A stretch of DNA of 59,137 nt. Origin: Nocardia aobensis NBRC 100429 (lineage in GTDB: Bacteria > Actinomycetota > Actinomycetes > Mycobacteriales > Mycobacteriaceae). The first letter of the stretch is position 1. Every line of letters begins with the position of its first letter. The stretch spans positions 1 through 59,137 of the forward strand of contig NZ_BAFQ01000172.1 of NCBI RefSeq assembly GCF_000308375.1, given 5' to 3'. Position numbers and translations under genes: made by a program. This document shows positions 41,889-50,220 of this stretch, piece after piece. The notes beneath the pieces are model-generated. The model did not search any database and was not told where the DNA came from. It saw only the letters and a list, made by a program, of their open reading frames with translations.

Positions 41889-42992
41889 TTATCCGGTGGC
41901 CCGGTGGTGATCCGGCGGCGGGGTGAGGTCCTCGACCACGACCAGATTTCCCCCGGCCTGCTTCGCGCGGTACATCGCGGCGTCGGCGGATTGCAGCAGC
42001 CGGTCCGGGGTCGGTCGCGGGCATCGCGGACAGGTCGTCGCGTCGTAGACCGCGACACCGACGCTGGCGGTCACCTCGACCGTGGTGCCCGACGGTTCGG
42101 CGACGGTGCGGCGCAGGCGTTCGCCCTCGGCGTGGGCGGCGTCGGCGGCGGCGATCGGCGTGGCGACCACGAATTCCTCGCCGCCCGTACGGGCCACCAC
42201 CGCGGTTCGTCCGGCGGCCTCGTGCAGGCGCCGGGCGGTCCGCACCAGCACGGTGTCGCCGACGCGGTGTCCCCAGGTGTCGTTGACGTTTTTGAATTTG
42301 TCGAGGTCGAAGGTCATGACGCTGACCGCGGGGTGCTGGTCGACCAGCAGCGGGAGCCGGATCTCGAGGCCGCGACGGTTCAGCAGTTCGGTCAGCGGAT
42401 CCGACATCGATTCGGTGCGCAGCAGCCAGTAGAGGATCTGCAGAGCGGGTACCGCGCTGACCACCGACACGAACAGCAGCAATCCGACCGCGACCGCGAG
42501 GCGCAGTTGTCCGCCGCCGGTGGCGATGCGCACCGACATCACGATCACCGCCAGCAGCGACCACGCCGAATGAGCCGCCAACACCCGCGCGTTGTGGAAG
42601 AAGCCGAGGTAGCTGCCGGTGACCACGAGCAATACCGTGCCCATCGCCGCGAACACCCGATCCGGCACCTGCAGGAATTCGAGGATGAACAGCACGTCGG
42701 CGCCGCCGATCAGCAGCAGCGATTCGGTTCTGCCGGGCCAGCGCAGCAACCACCAGCGCAGTGCCCACAGCGCCCCGCACGACACCCCGACCGTGGACGC
42801 GATGCCGGGATGGCCGGGCGGTCCCACCGGTGATCCCGTGATCACCGCTCCCATCGCCGCGATCATCGCCCCGGCGACACCGACCAGCACTTTCAGCGGA
42901 CCCAGCGCGGATCGGGCCGTCAGGCTGCGTACCAGCCAGCAGTAGTCGACCGGATCGTTCCACCAGGCCCGCAGTGTCTTGCCGCCATTCAT
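41889..42992 (-). CDS. Membrane-bound GGDEF diguanylate cyclase
   Basis: A 367-residue protein with about six hydrophobic helices (residues 30-190) and a C-terminal GGDEF domain (about 196-355). The active-site loop is GGEEF at 270-274, preceded by FDLDKFKNVNDTWGH, so cyclase activity from GTP to c-di-GMP is expected. No RxxD inhibitory site is seen five residues before GGEEF. CPRC (321-324) inserted late in the domain is unusual. No partner EAL gene is nearby. The 237-bp gap upstream carries a 14-bp near-tandem repeat (CCGGTGCGAG twice, near 43040-43066). Confidence 0.87.
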   Translation of the reverse strand: MNGGKTLRAWWNDPVDYCWLVRSLTARSALGPLKVLVGVAGAMIAAMGAVITGSPVGPPGHPGIASTVGVSCGALWALRWWLLRWPGRTESLLLIGGADVLFILEFLQVPDRVFAAMGTVLLVVTGSYLGFFHNARVLAAHSAWSLLAVIVMSVRIATGGGQLRLAVAVGLLLFVSVVSAVPALQILYWLLRTESMSDPLTELLNRRGLEIRLPLLVDQHPAVSVMTFDLDKFKNVNDTWGHRVGDTVLVRTARRLHEAAGRTAVVARTGGEEFVVATPIAAADAAHAEGERLRRTVAEPSGTTVEVTASVGVAVYDATTCPRCPRPTPDRLLQSADAAMYRAKQAGGNLVVVEDLTPPPDHHRATG

Positions 42993-43229
42993 CGACTCAC
43001 CCTCGCACCCGGCCGGTTGCCCGGCCGTCGCTCGTATCCGGTGCGAGAATCCCGGTGCGAGGATCTCGGGAATCTCATCGGCTGATCCGCAGCAGTCTAG
43101 ACCGGCAACTCGGACCCTCCGGGCGAAAATGTGGTACTTCCACGACCGGCGCCGCGGATGATCGTCTCCGGTGAATGCTGTCGGTGCCGCCTCGCCCCCG
43201 TACGGCTCGACCCCACCGCGTGGATCGGC

Positions 43230-43817
43230 TCAGTGGTCGCCGGCCGCCAGCAGCAGGCGGGCCACCGAGGTCAGCCGGACCGCCATCTCCCGGTAGCTGT
43301 AGTAGCCCGTCCCGGCCTGGACCATAGCCCCGCTGACCGCGATGTTCAGCGCGTCGAGAAGGTCGTCGGTGCAGGTGTCGCCCAGGGCGGTGCGGACGCG
43401 GTCGCTCATCGCTGCGCCGATGCGGGTGCGCAGAGCCGACACATCGGGGTCGTGGCTGAGGATCGCGGCGGAGGCGGCCAGGCTCAGTTCCGGCTCTTCG
43501 GACATCAGCTCGCCTATCTCGGTGAATACGCTCGCCAGCCGCTGCGACGGCGTCTTGCCGGTGACCGGTCGAGCACACCAGGTGCGGATCCGGCGCCAGT
43601 ACGCTTCGGCCACCAGATGCTGTTTCGCCGAGAAATAGCCGTAGGCGGTCGCGTGCGTGAGCCCGGCGCGCCGGCACACCTCCCGCATGGACAGCTGGTC
43701 GTAGCCCTGCTCCCGCAACACCTCGAGACCGGCGTCGAGCAGGCGGTCCACGGTCTCGGCGGAGCGGCCGGCCAGCGAGCGCCGGGGCGGGCGGGGTTGT
43801 ATCGCGGCCTCCACCAT
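43230..43817 (-). CDS. TetR family transcriptional regulator
   Basis: A 195-residue regulator with helix-turn-helix LSMREVCRRAGLTHATAYGYFSAKQHLVAEAY and a helical ligand domain (TGKTPSQRLASVFTEIGELMSEEPELSLAASAAIL). It is divergent from the alpha/beta hydrolase and probably represses it. ATG 43817 has TAGTGT 7 nt upstream on its strand and no SD, a leaderless pattern. GACA/TGTC half-sites (43824-43827, 43842-43845) may form its operator. Confidence 0.87.
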   Translation of the reverse strand: MVEAAIQPRPPRRSLAGRSAETVDRLLDAGLEVLREQGYDQLSMREVCRRAGLTHATAYGYFSAKQHLVAEAYWRRIRTWCARPVTGKTPSQRLASVFTEIGELMSEEPELSLAASAAILSHDPDVSALRTRIGAAMSDRVRTALGDTCTDDLLDALNIAVSGAMVQAGTGYYSYREMAVRLTSVARLLLAAGDH

Positions 43818-43899
43818 GAATCAGACACTAGGATATACGCCTGTCAACAGCAAAAGCCGACGCCGGACCCAGCGGGTGCGGAACTACCGACGAGGCACG

Positions 43900-44802
43900 A
43901 TGGCATCCACATTCACTCCCGCGCCGGATCGCACCGAATTCGATCTGGGACAGGTCAGCTTGCACGCCTTGACCTGGGGCGATCCCGCGGCGACGCTCGC
44001 GCTGTGCCTGCACGGCTACCCCGACACCGCCTGGACGTGGCGCCATCTCGGGCCCGCGCTGGCCGGCCACGGGTACTACGCCGTGGCGCCGTTCAGCCGC
44101 GGATATGCGCCGTCGACGGTGCCGGCCGACGGTGACGTGTCGACCGGTTCGCGGGTGGCCGACGCACTCGGCATCGCCGAGCGCCTGGGCGCCGAGCGGG
44201 CCGTCGTCATCGGCCACGACTGGGGCGCCTTCACCGCGAATGCCCTTGCCGCCCTGCCGGAATCGCCGTTCCGGGCCTTCGTCGCGGCGGCGGTTCCACC
44301 GTTGGCGAGTGTCAGGATCACCCGTGACGATCTCGCCCGCCACGTGGCGCGGACACTGGCGCAGTCGGTGAACAGCTGGTACATCCTCGCCAACCAGTTT
44401 CCGGTCGTTCCCGAACGCTTCTTCACCCCGATGACCGCGTTCCTGTGGCGCCGGTGGTCTCCCGGATACGACGCCACCGACGACCTCGCCCACCTCGCCG
44501 CGGCCGCTCCGCCGCAGCACCGCTCCGCGATCATCGGCTACTACCGGCAACTGGTCCGCCCGCGGTCGACGCGGCCCCGCGACCCGGACCGGCTGCTGAT
44601 GTCGCCACCGATCCATCCGATTCTGCAGCTCTACGGCGCCACCGACGGCTGCCTACGGCCCGGCTTCTTCCAGGATCTCGACCGGCACCTGCCCGCGGGC
44701 AGCCGCGTCGTCCGCATCGACGACGCCGGGCATTTCCTGCACCTGGAGAAACCGGAGGCGGTGAACGAGATCATCCTCGACCATCTCGCAGGCGGGCAGT
44801 AG
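43900..44802 (+). CDS. Alpha/beta hydrolase of the epoxide hydrolase/haloalkane dehalogenase type
   Basis: A 300-residue hydrolase with HGYPDTAWTWRHLGPALA, a nucleophile elbow GHDWG (Asp, so a covalent ester mechanism as in soluble epoxide hydrolases or dehalogenases), and the catalytic His in DDAGHFLHLEKPE. A cap region of about 80 residues separates the two. The substrate is unknown. ATG 43900 has GAGG 7 bp upstream. The divergent TetR gene probably senses the substrate or product. Confidence 0.87.
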   Translation: MASTFTPAPDRTEFDLGQVSLHALTWGDPAATLALCLHGYPDTAWTWRHLGPALAGHGYYAVAPFSRGYAPSTVPADGDVSTGSRVADALGIAERLGAERAVVIGHDWGAFTANALAALPESPFRAFVAAAVPPLASVRITRDDLARHVARTLAQSVNSWYILANQFPVVPERFFTPMTAFLWRRWSPGYDATDDLAHLAAAAPPQHRSAIIGYYRQLVRPRSTRPRDPDRLLMSPPIHPILQLYGATDGCLRPGFFQDLDRHLPAGSRVVRIDDAGHFLHLEKPEAVNEIILDHLAGGQ

Positions 44803-44806
44803 CGGT

Positions 44807-45943
44807 TCACTGCGTCGTTTCCCCGATCAGCGTGCGCAGCAGGGCCGCGTGGTAGAACAGCGACTCGACATCCTCGGGCCGATCCATCTCCCCGAAATGC
44901 ACCCGGCGTGAGCCGGTGCGCATGAACACACACGCCCACACCACCGCCGAATAGACGTAGAACCAGCGCAGATCGCCGAGTTCGACACCGGTGAGGCGCC
45001 GATACGTGTCACGAACGTCGTTCTCGCGCAAGACGTCCGGCAATCCCGGCAGTCCGGCGAGCCCGCTCAACTCCTGAAACACCAGGTGCGCGAACACACA
45101 CCACGCCACATCGAGTTCGCGTGGCCCGACCGTCGTCATCTCCCAATCGAGGACGGCGGCGGGACGGAAGTCGCGGTAGAGCACGTTGCCGATGCGCGCG
45201 TCGCCCCACAGCAGCACGGTCTCACCGGCCGCGATCTGTTCGGGCCAGTGGGTGTCGAGCCAGTCGAAGGCGCGCTCGACCAGCGGTGACCGACCGATAT
45301 CGGCCACCGCGAACTCGTACCACGCCCGCAGCCAGGTGAGGTTCTTGCGCAGGGCGGTGTCGCCGGCGCGGTCGGCGACGAGGAAGTCGAATGCGGTGCC
45401 CGCGTCGGGGATCGAGTGCAGGGTGGCGAGCACCTCGATGGTGGCGTCCTGCAGCAGGCGCTGCTGTTCGGGTGCCGCGTCGAAGAACCAGTTGCCGCCG
45501 AACGTATACGGCATCACATCGGGCGGGACGATCCCCTCGACGTAGTCCATGATGAAGAAGGGAGCACCCAGCACCGTCGCCGTGTTCTCCAGAAACCGCA
45601 CCCGCGGAACCGGAATACCGGCCCGACCGGCGGCCTCGATCACAGCGGCTTGATGGTCGAGACGGTAGACGGGAAAGACGGGAACGTCGGAGCCGGTGGG
45701 CGCCACCCGCATCACCCATTTCCGGTGCACGGGCGCGCCGTCGTCGTCCCATCGGGCGCCGAGCACGATCGTCTCCGAGGACATACCGTTGGCGTCGATC
45801 CCGCCGACGACGGAGATCTCGGGCCGCTGCCCGTCCGGCATGACCGTGGCCAGCCAGTCGGCGAGCAGCGCGGGCAACTGGGTGACGTCGCGACTCGAGC
45901 TTTGCAGCCGGCTGACGTTCTCCACGGTCGGTTCGCTGGCCAC
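44807..45943 (-). CDS. Phosphotransferase family protein (APH-like kinase fold)
   Basis: A 378-residue protein of the aminoglycoside-phosphotransferase/ACAD10-like superfamily. The catalytic loop is LLWGDARIGNVLY, with WGD in place of HGD, and the metal site is AVLDWEMTTVGPRELDVAW. ATP-pocket strands precede (HRKWVMRVAPTG). Such proteins often sit near acyl-CoA or P450 genes and probably phosphorylate a hydroxy-acid or alcohol intermediate. GTG 45943 has AAGGAG 8 bp upstream; ATG 45994, overlapping the P450 stop (ATGA), would add 17 residues. Confidence 0.83.
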   Translation of the reverse strand: MASEPTVENVSRLQSSSRDVTQLPALLADWLATVMPDGQRPEISVVGGIDANGMSSETIVLGARWDDDGAPVHRKWVMRVAPTGSDVPVFPVYRLDHQAAVIEAAGRAGIPVPRVRFLENTATVLGAPFFIMDYVEGIVPPDVMPYTFGGNWFFDAAPEQQRLLQDATIEVLATLHSIPDAGTAFDFLVADRAGDTALRKNLTWLRAWYEFAVADIGRSPLVERAFDWLDTHWPEQIAAGETVLLWGDARIGNVLYRDFRPAAVLDWEMTTVGPRELDVAWCVFAHLVFQELSGLAGLPGLPDVLRENDVRDTYRRLTGVELGDLRWFYVYSAVVWACVFMRTGSRRVHFGEMDRPEDVESLFYHAALLRTLIGETTQ

Positions 45944-45990
45944 AGGCCGGCTCCTTTCACCGGGCGGGTCATCCACGGGCCACTCGGCGC

Positions 45991-47217
45991 TCATCGGGCG
46001 CCGATCGTGACCGGCATATGCCGGATACCGCTGTGTTTGTTGCTGCGGACGTACTCGACGGGCCCGCGCGGAGTGAGGGTTTCGACCCGGTCGAGCAGCG
46101 CGTCGAACATGACCCGCATCTCCATCCGCGCGAGCGAGGCGCCCAGGCAGAAATGCACGCCCCGCCCGAAAGCCAGGTGCGGGTTGGGGTTTCGGGTGAT
46201 ATCGAACCGGTGCGGGTCGGGGAACACACTGTCGTCGCGGTTGGCCGAGGCCCACCACAGCGTGACCTTGTCACCGGCGGCGATGCGGTGACCGCCGATC
46301 CACACGTCCGCGGTGGCCGTGCGCCGGTTGTAGGGGGTGGAGGATGCCCAGCGCAACATCTCCTCGACCGCGCCCGGGAGGCGAGTTCTGTCCTGCTGCA
46401 ACTGTTTCCACAACTGCGGCGATTCGCTGAGCGCGGCCGTGCCGAGGGCGATGGAGTTGCGTGTGGTCTCGCTGCCCGCGGCGACGATCAGGCTCAAGAA
46501 CAGGTGTTGTTCGGCGTCGGTCAGCGGCTGGCCGTCGACGAGGGCGTGTGTGATCACCGACAGCAGATCCGCACCCGGTGCGCCGCGTTTGCGCTGCAGC
46601 AGGTCCGCGGCGTAGGCGAACATGCGGGCCTGTGCCCGGGCGAGACGGTCGTCGACCTCGCCGACTTCGCGGCCGTCGTAGTCCAGGGTGACGTCGGCCC
46701 AGTTCATCAGTTCGTGGCGATCGGCTTGCGGCACACCGGCCAGCTCGGCGACGGCCTGCAGCGGCAGTTCCGCGGCCACGTCGGTGAGAAAGTCGCACTC
46801 ACCCTTCGCCACGGCCGCATCCACGATGGCCGCCGCCCGCCGGCGCAGGTCGTCCTCGATCCGCCGCAGCGCTCGCGGGGTGGTGCTGGGTGCGAGCAGG
46901 CGACGGATCTTCGCGTGGCGGGGGTCGTCCATCATGTTCAGCAGCGCCCCGACCGGCACGCCCAGCGGCATATCCTCGAGCGTCGTGCCGCCGCCGTCGC
47001 GTCCGCCGCCGGATTCGGAGGAGAAGACCGTGGTGTCGGTGGCCGCGGCGACGATGTCGCCGTAGCGGCTGAGCACCCAGAAACCGTCGCCGCCGGGGCT
47101 GTGCGCGGTGGGCGGATGAAACCAGACCGGCGCCTCGCGTCGCAGCCGATCGAATATCGGATGGGGAAATCCGCTGGTGAACCGGTCCAGGTCGGTCAGG
47201 TCGACGTCCTCGTCCAC
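45991..47217 (-). CDS. Cytochrome P450
   Basis: A 408-residue soluble bacterial P450. The I-helix reads AAGSETTRN (246-254), the K-helix ExxR is Glu286-Arg289 (EMLR), and the haem loop FGRGVHFCLGA has Cys357 as the iron ligand. It resembles CYP families of mycolata that hydroxylate sterols, fatty acids or terpenoids, but a subfamily cannot be fixed by eye. GTG 47217 is preceded by AAGGAGG (47228-47234 reversed) and is preferred to the longer frame. It is followed by the phosphotransferase, probably in one operon. Electron-transfer partners are not in the window. Confidence 0.92.
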   Translation of the reverse strand: MDEDVDLTDLDRFTSGFPHPIFDRLRREAPVWFHPPTAHSPGGDGFWVLSRYGDIVAAATDTTVFSSESGGGRDGGGTTLEDMPLGVPVGALLNMMDDPRHAKIRRLLAPSTTPRALRRIEDDLRRRAAAIVDAAVAKGECDFLTDVAAELPLQAVAELAGVPQADRHELMNWADVTLDYDGREVGEVDDRLARAQARMFAYAADLLQRKRGAPGADLLSVITHALVDGQPLTDAEQHLFLSLIVAAGSETTRNSIALGTAALSESPQLWKQLQQDRTRLPGAVEEMLRWASSTPYNRRTATADVWIGGHRIAAGDKVTLWWASANRDDSVFPDPHRFDITRNPNPHLAFGRGVHFCLGASLARMEMRVMFDALLDRVETLTPRGPVEYVRSNKHSGIRHMPVTIGAR

Positions 47218-47355
47218 GACGTTCGCGCCTCCTTGCCACAGCTCACCCGCCGGCGAATACCGGGCGCCCCCACACACCCGGCACGCCGTACCTTACAGGT
47301 GTCAATCCGGGCGTAAGGCCGGAAAAGGCGGACTCGCATCGGTGTCGCGCCGCCG

Positions 47356-47931
47356 CTACGACGAGTCGCGCGGCCGCAGACCGTCGAGCATCAGTTCCAG
47401 CAGGCGCCGCCAGTCGCCGCTGCCGGTGCGGATCGTCGCCGAGATCGCACCGACGAGCATGTAGGCGTCCGCGGCCGTGCAATCCTGCCGCAGCGCACCG
47501 GCCTCTCGATCGCGCGTGATGATCTCGCAGACAACGGTTTCCAGCCGGGCGCGAGACGATCCGCGCGGCTCGCTGCCGGGCGACCGGCGGGCGGCTTCGA
47601 CGGCCGCGGACAGGCCCTGATCGGCGCTGAGCAGCTCGCCCACATGCGTCAGATAGCGTCGCAGCCCCTCGCCGGCGTGAGCGAGACACTCTGCGCGAGC
47701 GTAGTTCTCGATCTCCGTGAAGCGTTGCTCGGCCGCCGCGTCGACGAGCTCGGCGAGGGTGGGGAAGTGGCGATAGACCGTGCCGACCCCGACACCCGCG
47801 GCGCGTGCCACGTCGGGCAACTGCACCTGAGAGCCCTTCTCGGCGAACAACTCTCGAGCCGCGTCCAGGAGGCGGTCGCGGTTGCGGGCCGCGTCGGCGC
47901 GAGTTCTTCGTGGCGTCGCGGGTGTTGACAC
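47356..47931 (-). CDS. TetR family transcriptional regulator
   Basis: A 191-residue regulator with helix-turn-helix VQLPDVARAAGVGVGTVYRHFPTLAELVDAAAEQRF and a C-terminal domain of the TetR_C type (LRQDCTAADAYMLVGAISATIRTG). GTG 47931 follows GGAAAGGAC; ATG 47955 has no SD. It diverges from the cupin gene across a clear palindrome and reads towards the P450. It may therefore control either or both. Confidence 0.87.
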   Translation of the reverse strand: MSTPATPRRTRADAARNRDRLLDAARELFAEKGSQVQLPDVARAAGVGVGTVYRHFPTLAELVDAAAEQRFTEIENYARAECLAHAGEGLRRYLTHVGELLSADQGLSAAVEAARRSPGSEPRGSSRARLETVVCEIITRDREAGALRQDCTAADAYMLVGAISATIRTGSGDWRRLLELMLDGLRPRDSS

Positions 47932-47960
47932 CTGTCCGTCCTTTCCGTCTACCATCGAGA

Positions 47961-47981
47961 CGGAAGCGGATTCCGATTCCG
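47961..47981. promoter_or_regulatory. 21-bp palindrome: probable TetR operator
   Basis: The arms CGGAAgCGGA and TCCGaTTCCG face each other around one central base, with 9 of 10 positions symmetrical. It lies in the 76-bp divergent gap between the TetR and cupin genes, where it would control both promoters. A second CCTTAC/GTAAGG pair lies at 47291-47318, downstream of the TetR gene and upstream of the P450. Confidence 0.6.
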
Positions 47982-48007
47982 TTTTGTCCCGCGGGAAGGG
48001 TAGCACG

Positions 48008-48469
48008 ATGTCGCACAACAGATTTCTCCACGTGGCTCCGGGTGAGGTGCGCCCGGGGCGGGTTCCGATGCCACCCGCCTTCGCGGTCAAGGCCGCCACA
48101 GCCGACACCGAGGGCCGGTTCTCACTGCTGGAGGTGACCTTGGCCCGAGACATCCCGCGACACACGCACGAGGTGGCCGACGAAAGCGTCTACGTGCTCA
48201 GCGGTGAGCTCGGAGTCGACTTCGACGACCGGTCGTTCGTCGCACCGGCGGGCACGTTCGTCCTACTGCCACAAGGGATTCCGCACGCCCTGCGCGCGGT
48301 CTCGGACCCGCCGCCCACAGTGCTCCAGATATCGTCGCCGGGCGGATGGGAATGCTATCTGGAAGACCTGTTCGAAGCAGGCCCCACCGTACTCACCGAC
48401 GGCGCACTCGACCCGCGCAAGATCAACCCGATCGCCGCGGCGCACCGCATCCGCTACGACGAACACTGA
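48008..48469 (+). CDS. Cupin domain protein
   Basis: A 153-residue single-domain cupin. Motif 1 is HTHEVADESVYVLSGELGVDF and motif 2 is PAGTFVLLPQGIPHALR, giving His/His/Glu/His-type metal ligands. It could be a small dioxygenase, isomerase or metal-binding sensor; quercetinase-like cupins are similar in length. ATG 48008 has GGAAGGG upstream. Direct control by the divergent TetR protein is likely. Confidence 0.85.
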   Translation: MSHNRFLHVAPGEVRPGRVPMPPAFAVKAATADTEGRFSLLEVTLARDIPRHTHEVADESVYVLSGELGVDFDDRSFVAPAGTFVLLPQGIPHALRAVSDPPPTVLQISSPGGWECYLEDLFEAGPTVLTDGALDPRKINPIAAAHRIRYDEH

Positions 48470-48511
48470 ACGCCGGGCCGGCGGAGCGGTCGGTAACCCG
48501 GCGTGGCGCCG

Positions 48512-48862
48512 TCAGTGAATGTGGTCCTGCCAGTCCGCGGGGACGTGACCCGCGGGCCCCGGCACCGGCTGCGTCTCCGGGTGACTGGTCGGTGGCGCCA
48601 GTTCCGGCCCCTCACCGACCGCGCCGTCGCGGTAGTCGTAGAACCAGTCCTCGCCCGGTTCGAAGCTCTGGATGATCGGGTGGCCGGTACTGCGGAAATG
48701 GGCGGTGGCGTGCTGGGCGGGGGAGGTGTCACAGCATCCCACATGCCCGCAGCGCGCGCACCGACGCAGATGCACCCACCAACCGCCGGCGGCGACACAC
48801 TCCGCACACCCGGTTCCGCTGGCGGGCACCTCGACGTCGATATCGCTGCCGGAATCGCTCAC
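48512..48862 (-). CDS. UBP-type zinc-finger protein
   Basis: A 116-residue protein with CAEC at 19-22, CARCGHVGCC at 35-44, and His residues at 51, 55 and 61, as in ZnF-UBP domains. In bacteria such small stand-alone domains are common in actinobacteria but have no known ubiquitin partner. The GTG at 48862 overlaps the DJ-1-like stop (GTGA) and has an AAAGGAGAG SD. A tail ending DHIH is rich in Pro and His. Confidence 0.83.
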   Translation of the reverse strand: MSDSGSDIDVEVPASGTGCAECVAAGGWWVHLRRCARCGHVGCCDTSPAQHATAHFRSTGHPIIQSFEPGEDWFYDYRDGAVGEGPELAPPTSHPETQPVPGPAGHVPADWQDHIH

Positions 48863-49560
48863 CGCTGCTCTCCTTTCAGGGTCGCGACCACCGCTTCGGC
48901 CACGCCGCGCGCACTGGCGGGGTTCTGACCGGTGATCAGCCGCCCGTCGGTGACGACGTAAGGTCCGAACGGCTCGTCGGCCATGCTGTAGTCGGCGCCC
49001 AATTTCACGAGTTCGTCCTGAAGACTGAACGGTACCGCGTCGGCGCGCTGAGCGGCTTCCTCCTCCGTCCACGAGAACCCGGTCACCCGCCGCCCGGCGA
49101 TCAGCGCCGCCCCGCTCTCCAGCGGGACGTTCAGCAATCCGACCGGACCGTGGCACACCGCCGACACCACGCGGCCGCTGTCGTGGAAGGCCGCGGTGAG
49201 CGCGCCCAGATCGTCGCCACCGAAGTCGAACATCACCCCGTGCCCGCCGGTGAAGTAGATCGCGTCGTAATCCTCGACCTCGATCTCGCCGATACTGCGC
49301 GTGCGGTCGAGCAGGTCCATGAATTCCCGGTCGCGGTAGCGGCGGTCGGTGCCGAGATCGGCGAGGACGTCACGGGCCAGGCTCTCCGGATCGATGGGCA
49401 CGAATCCGCCTGCGGGACTGGCGATGTCGACGCTATAGCCGTGTTCGGTGACATAGTCGTAGAAGTGGGTCAGCTCGCCGAGCCACAGCCCGGTGCGATA
49501 GCCGACCTTCTCGTATTCCCCGGCATTGGTGACGATGACCAGAATCCGGTCGGTGGCCAC
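48859..49560 (-). CDS. DJ-1/PfpI family protein (Hsp31-like)
   Basis: A 233-residue class I amidotransferase-like protein. Cys136 in SAVCHGPVGLL is the nucleophile, next to His137. IASPAGGFVPIDPES and YFTGGHGVMFDF are the family motifs seen in Hsp31/YajL-like glyoxalase III or stress-chaperone members. It probably handles glyoxals or protein damage. GTG 49560 has a GAAGGAGATC SD. It is first in a two-gene operon with the UBP-type zinc finger. Confidence 0.87.
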   Translation of the reverse strand: MATDRILVIVTNAGEYEKVGYRTGLWLGELTHFYDYVTEHGYSVDIASPAGGFVPIDPESLARDVLADLGTDRRYRDREFMDLLDRTRSIGEIEVEDYDAIYFTGGHGVMFDFGGDDLGALTAAFHDSGRVVSAVCHGPVGLLNVPLESGAALIAGRRVTGFSWTEEEAAQRADAVPFSLQDELVKLGADYSMADEPFGPYVVTDGRLITGQNPASARGVAEAVVATLKGEQR

Positions 49561-49720
49561 GGCGATCTCCTTCCGGTCGATGCGAATTGCGACCGGCCGT
49601 CCGAGATCACTGTCGTCCGATCCGGGAAGACCGCCGGCCGCGTGACGTCGATCACAACCTAACACAGGCGCAGGTCGCCGGAGCCGTCCCGGGACCCGGG
49701 GGAGACTCACAGGAAAATAG

Positions 49721-49740
49721 CTCTGAGTCAGAGGTATTAT
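49721..49740 (+). promoter_or_regulatory. Leaderless promoter with MarR palindrome
   Basis: CTCTGAGTCAGAG (49721-49733) is a perfect 13-bp palindrome that ends one base before the -10 TATTAT (49735-49740). The -10 is 6 nt before GTG 49747, so the transcript should start at the GTG. A MarR dimer bound between -35 and -10 would shut the promoter. Confidence 0.65.
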
Positions 49741-49746
49741 GGGGAG

Positions 49747-50220
49747 GTGACCACCCCACCCGCCACCCACGCCGAACTGGTCCCTCGGCTCATGAGCGCC
49801 TTCGGCCGCTTCCGCCGCCAAGTCGGGCGCATCGCCGGCCGATCCTTCGACCGGCCCGGCGTCAGCGCCTCCCAAGCCGAAGTCCTGCGCCTCGTCGGCC
49901 GCAACCCACACATCTCCGTCAAATCCGCCGCCGCCGAGATGGGACTGGCACCCAACAGCGTCTCCACCTTCGTCACCGCACTCGTCAAAGACGACCTCCT
50001 CGTCCGCGAACCCGACCCCACCGACCGCCGCGTCATGCGCCTGAGCCTGCCCGCCCACGTCCAGCGCGACGTCGACGACATCCGCAGACGCCGCCACGAC
50101 ATCGTCGCCACCGCCCTCGAGGCCCTCACCCCGGCCGAACGCGACGACCTCCTGCGCGGCCTCGCCGTCGTCGACAAGATCACCGAACTCCTGCACGACC
50201 ACGAACAAGGACGACGATGA
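49747..50220 (+). CDS. MarR family regulator of the efflux operon
   Basis: A 157-residue winged helix (VSASQAEVLRLVGRNPHISVKSAAAEMGLAPNSVSTFVTALVKDDLLVREPDPTDRRVMRLSL). It is the first gene of marR-drrA-drrB and overlaps the ATPase gene by ATGA. A GGGGAG directly touches the GTG and is too close to be a normal SD, so it is read as leaderless. Nearly every codon ends in C, unlike most neighbours. It presumably senses a drug exported by the ABC pair. Confidence 0.88.
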   Translation: MTTPPATHAELVPRLMSAFGRFRRQVGRIAGRSFDRPGVSASQAEVLRLVGRNPHISVKSAAAEMGLAPNSVSTFVTALVKDDLLVREPDPTDRRVMRLSLPAHVQRDVDDIRRRRHDIVATALEALTPAERDDLLRGLAVVDKITELLHDHEQGRR

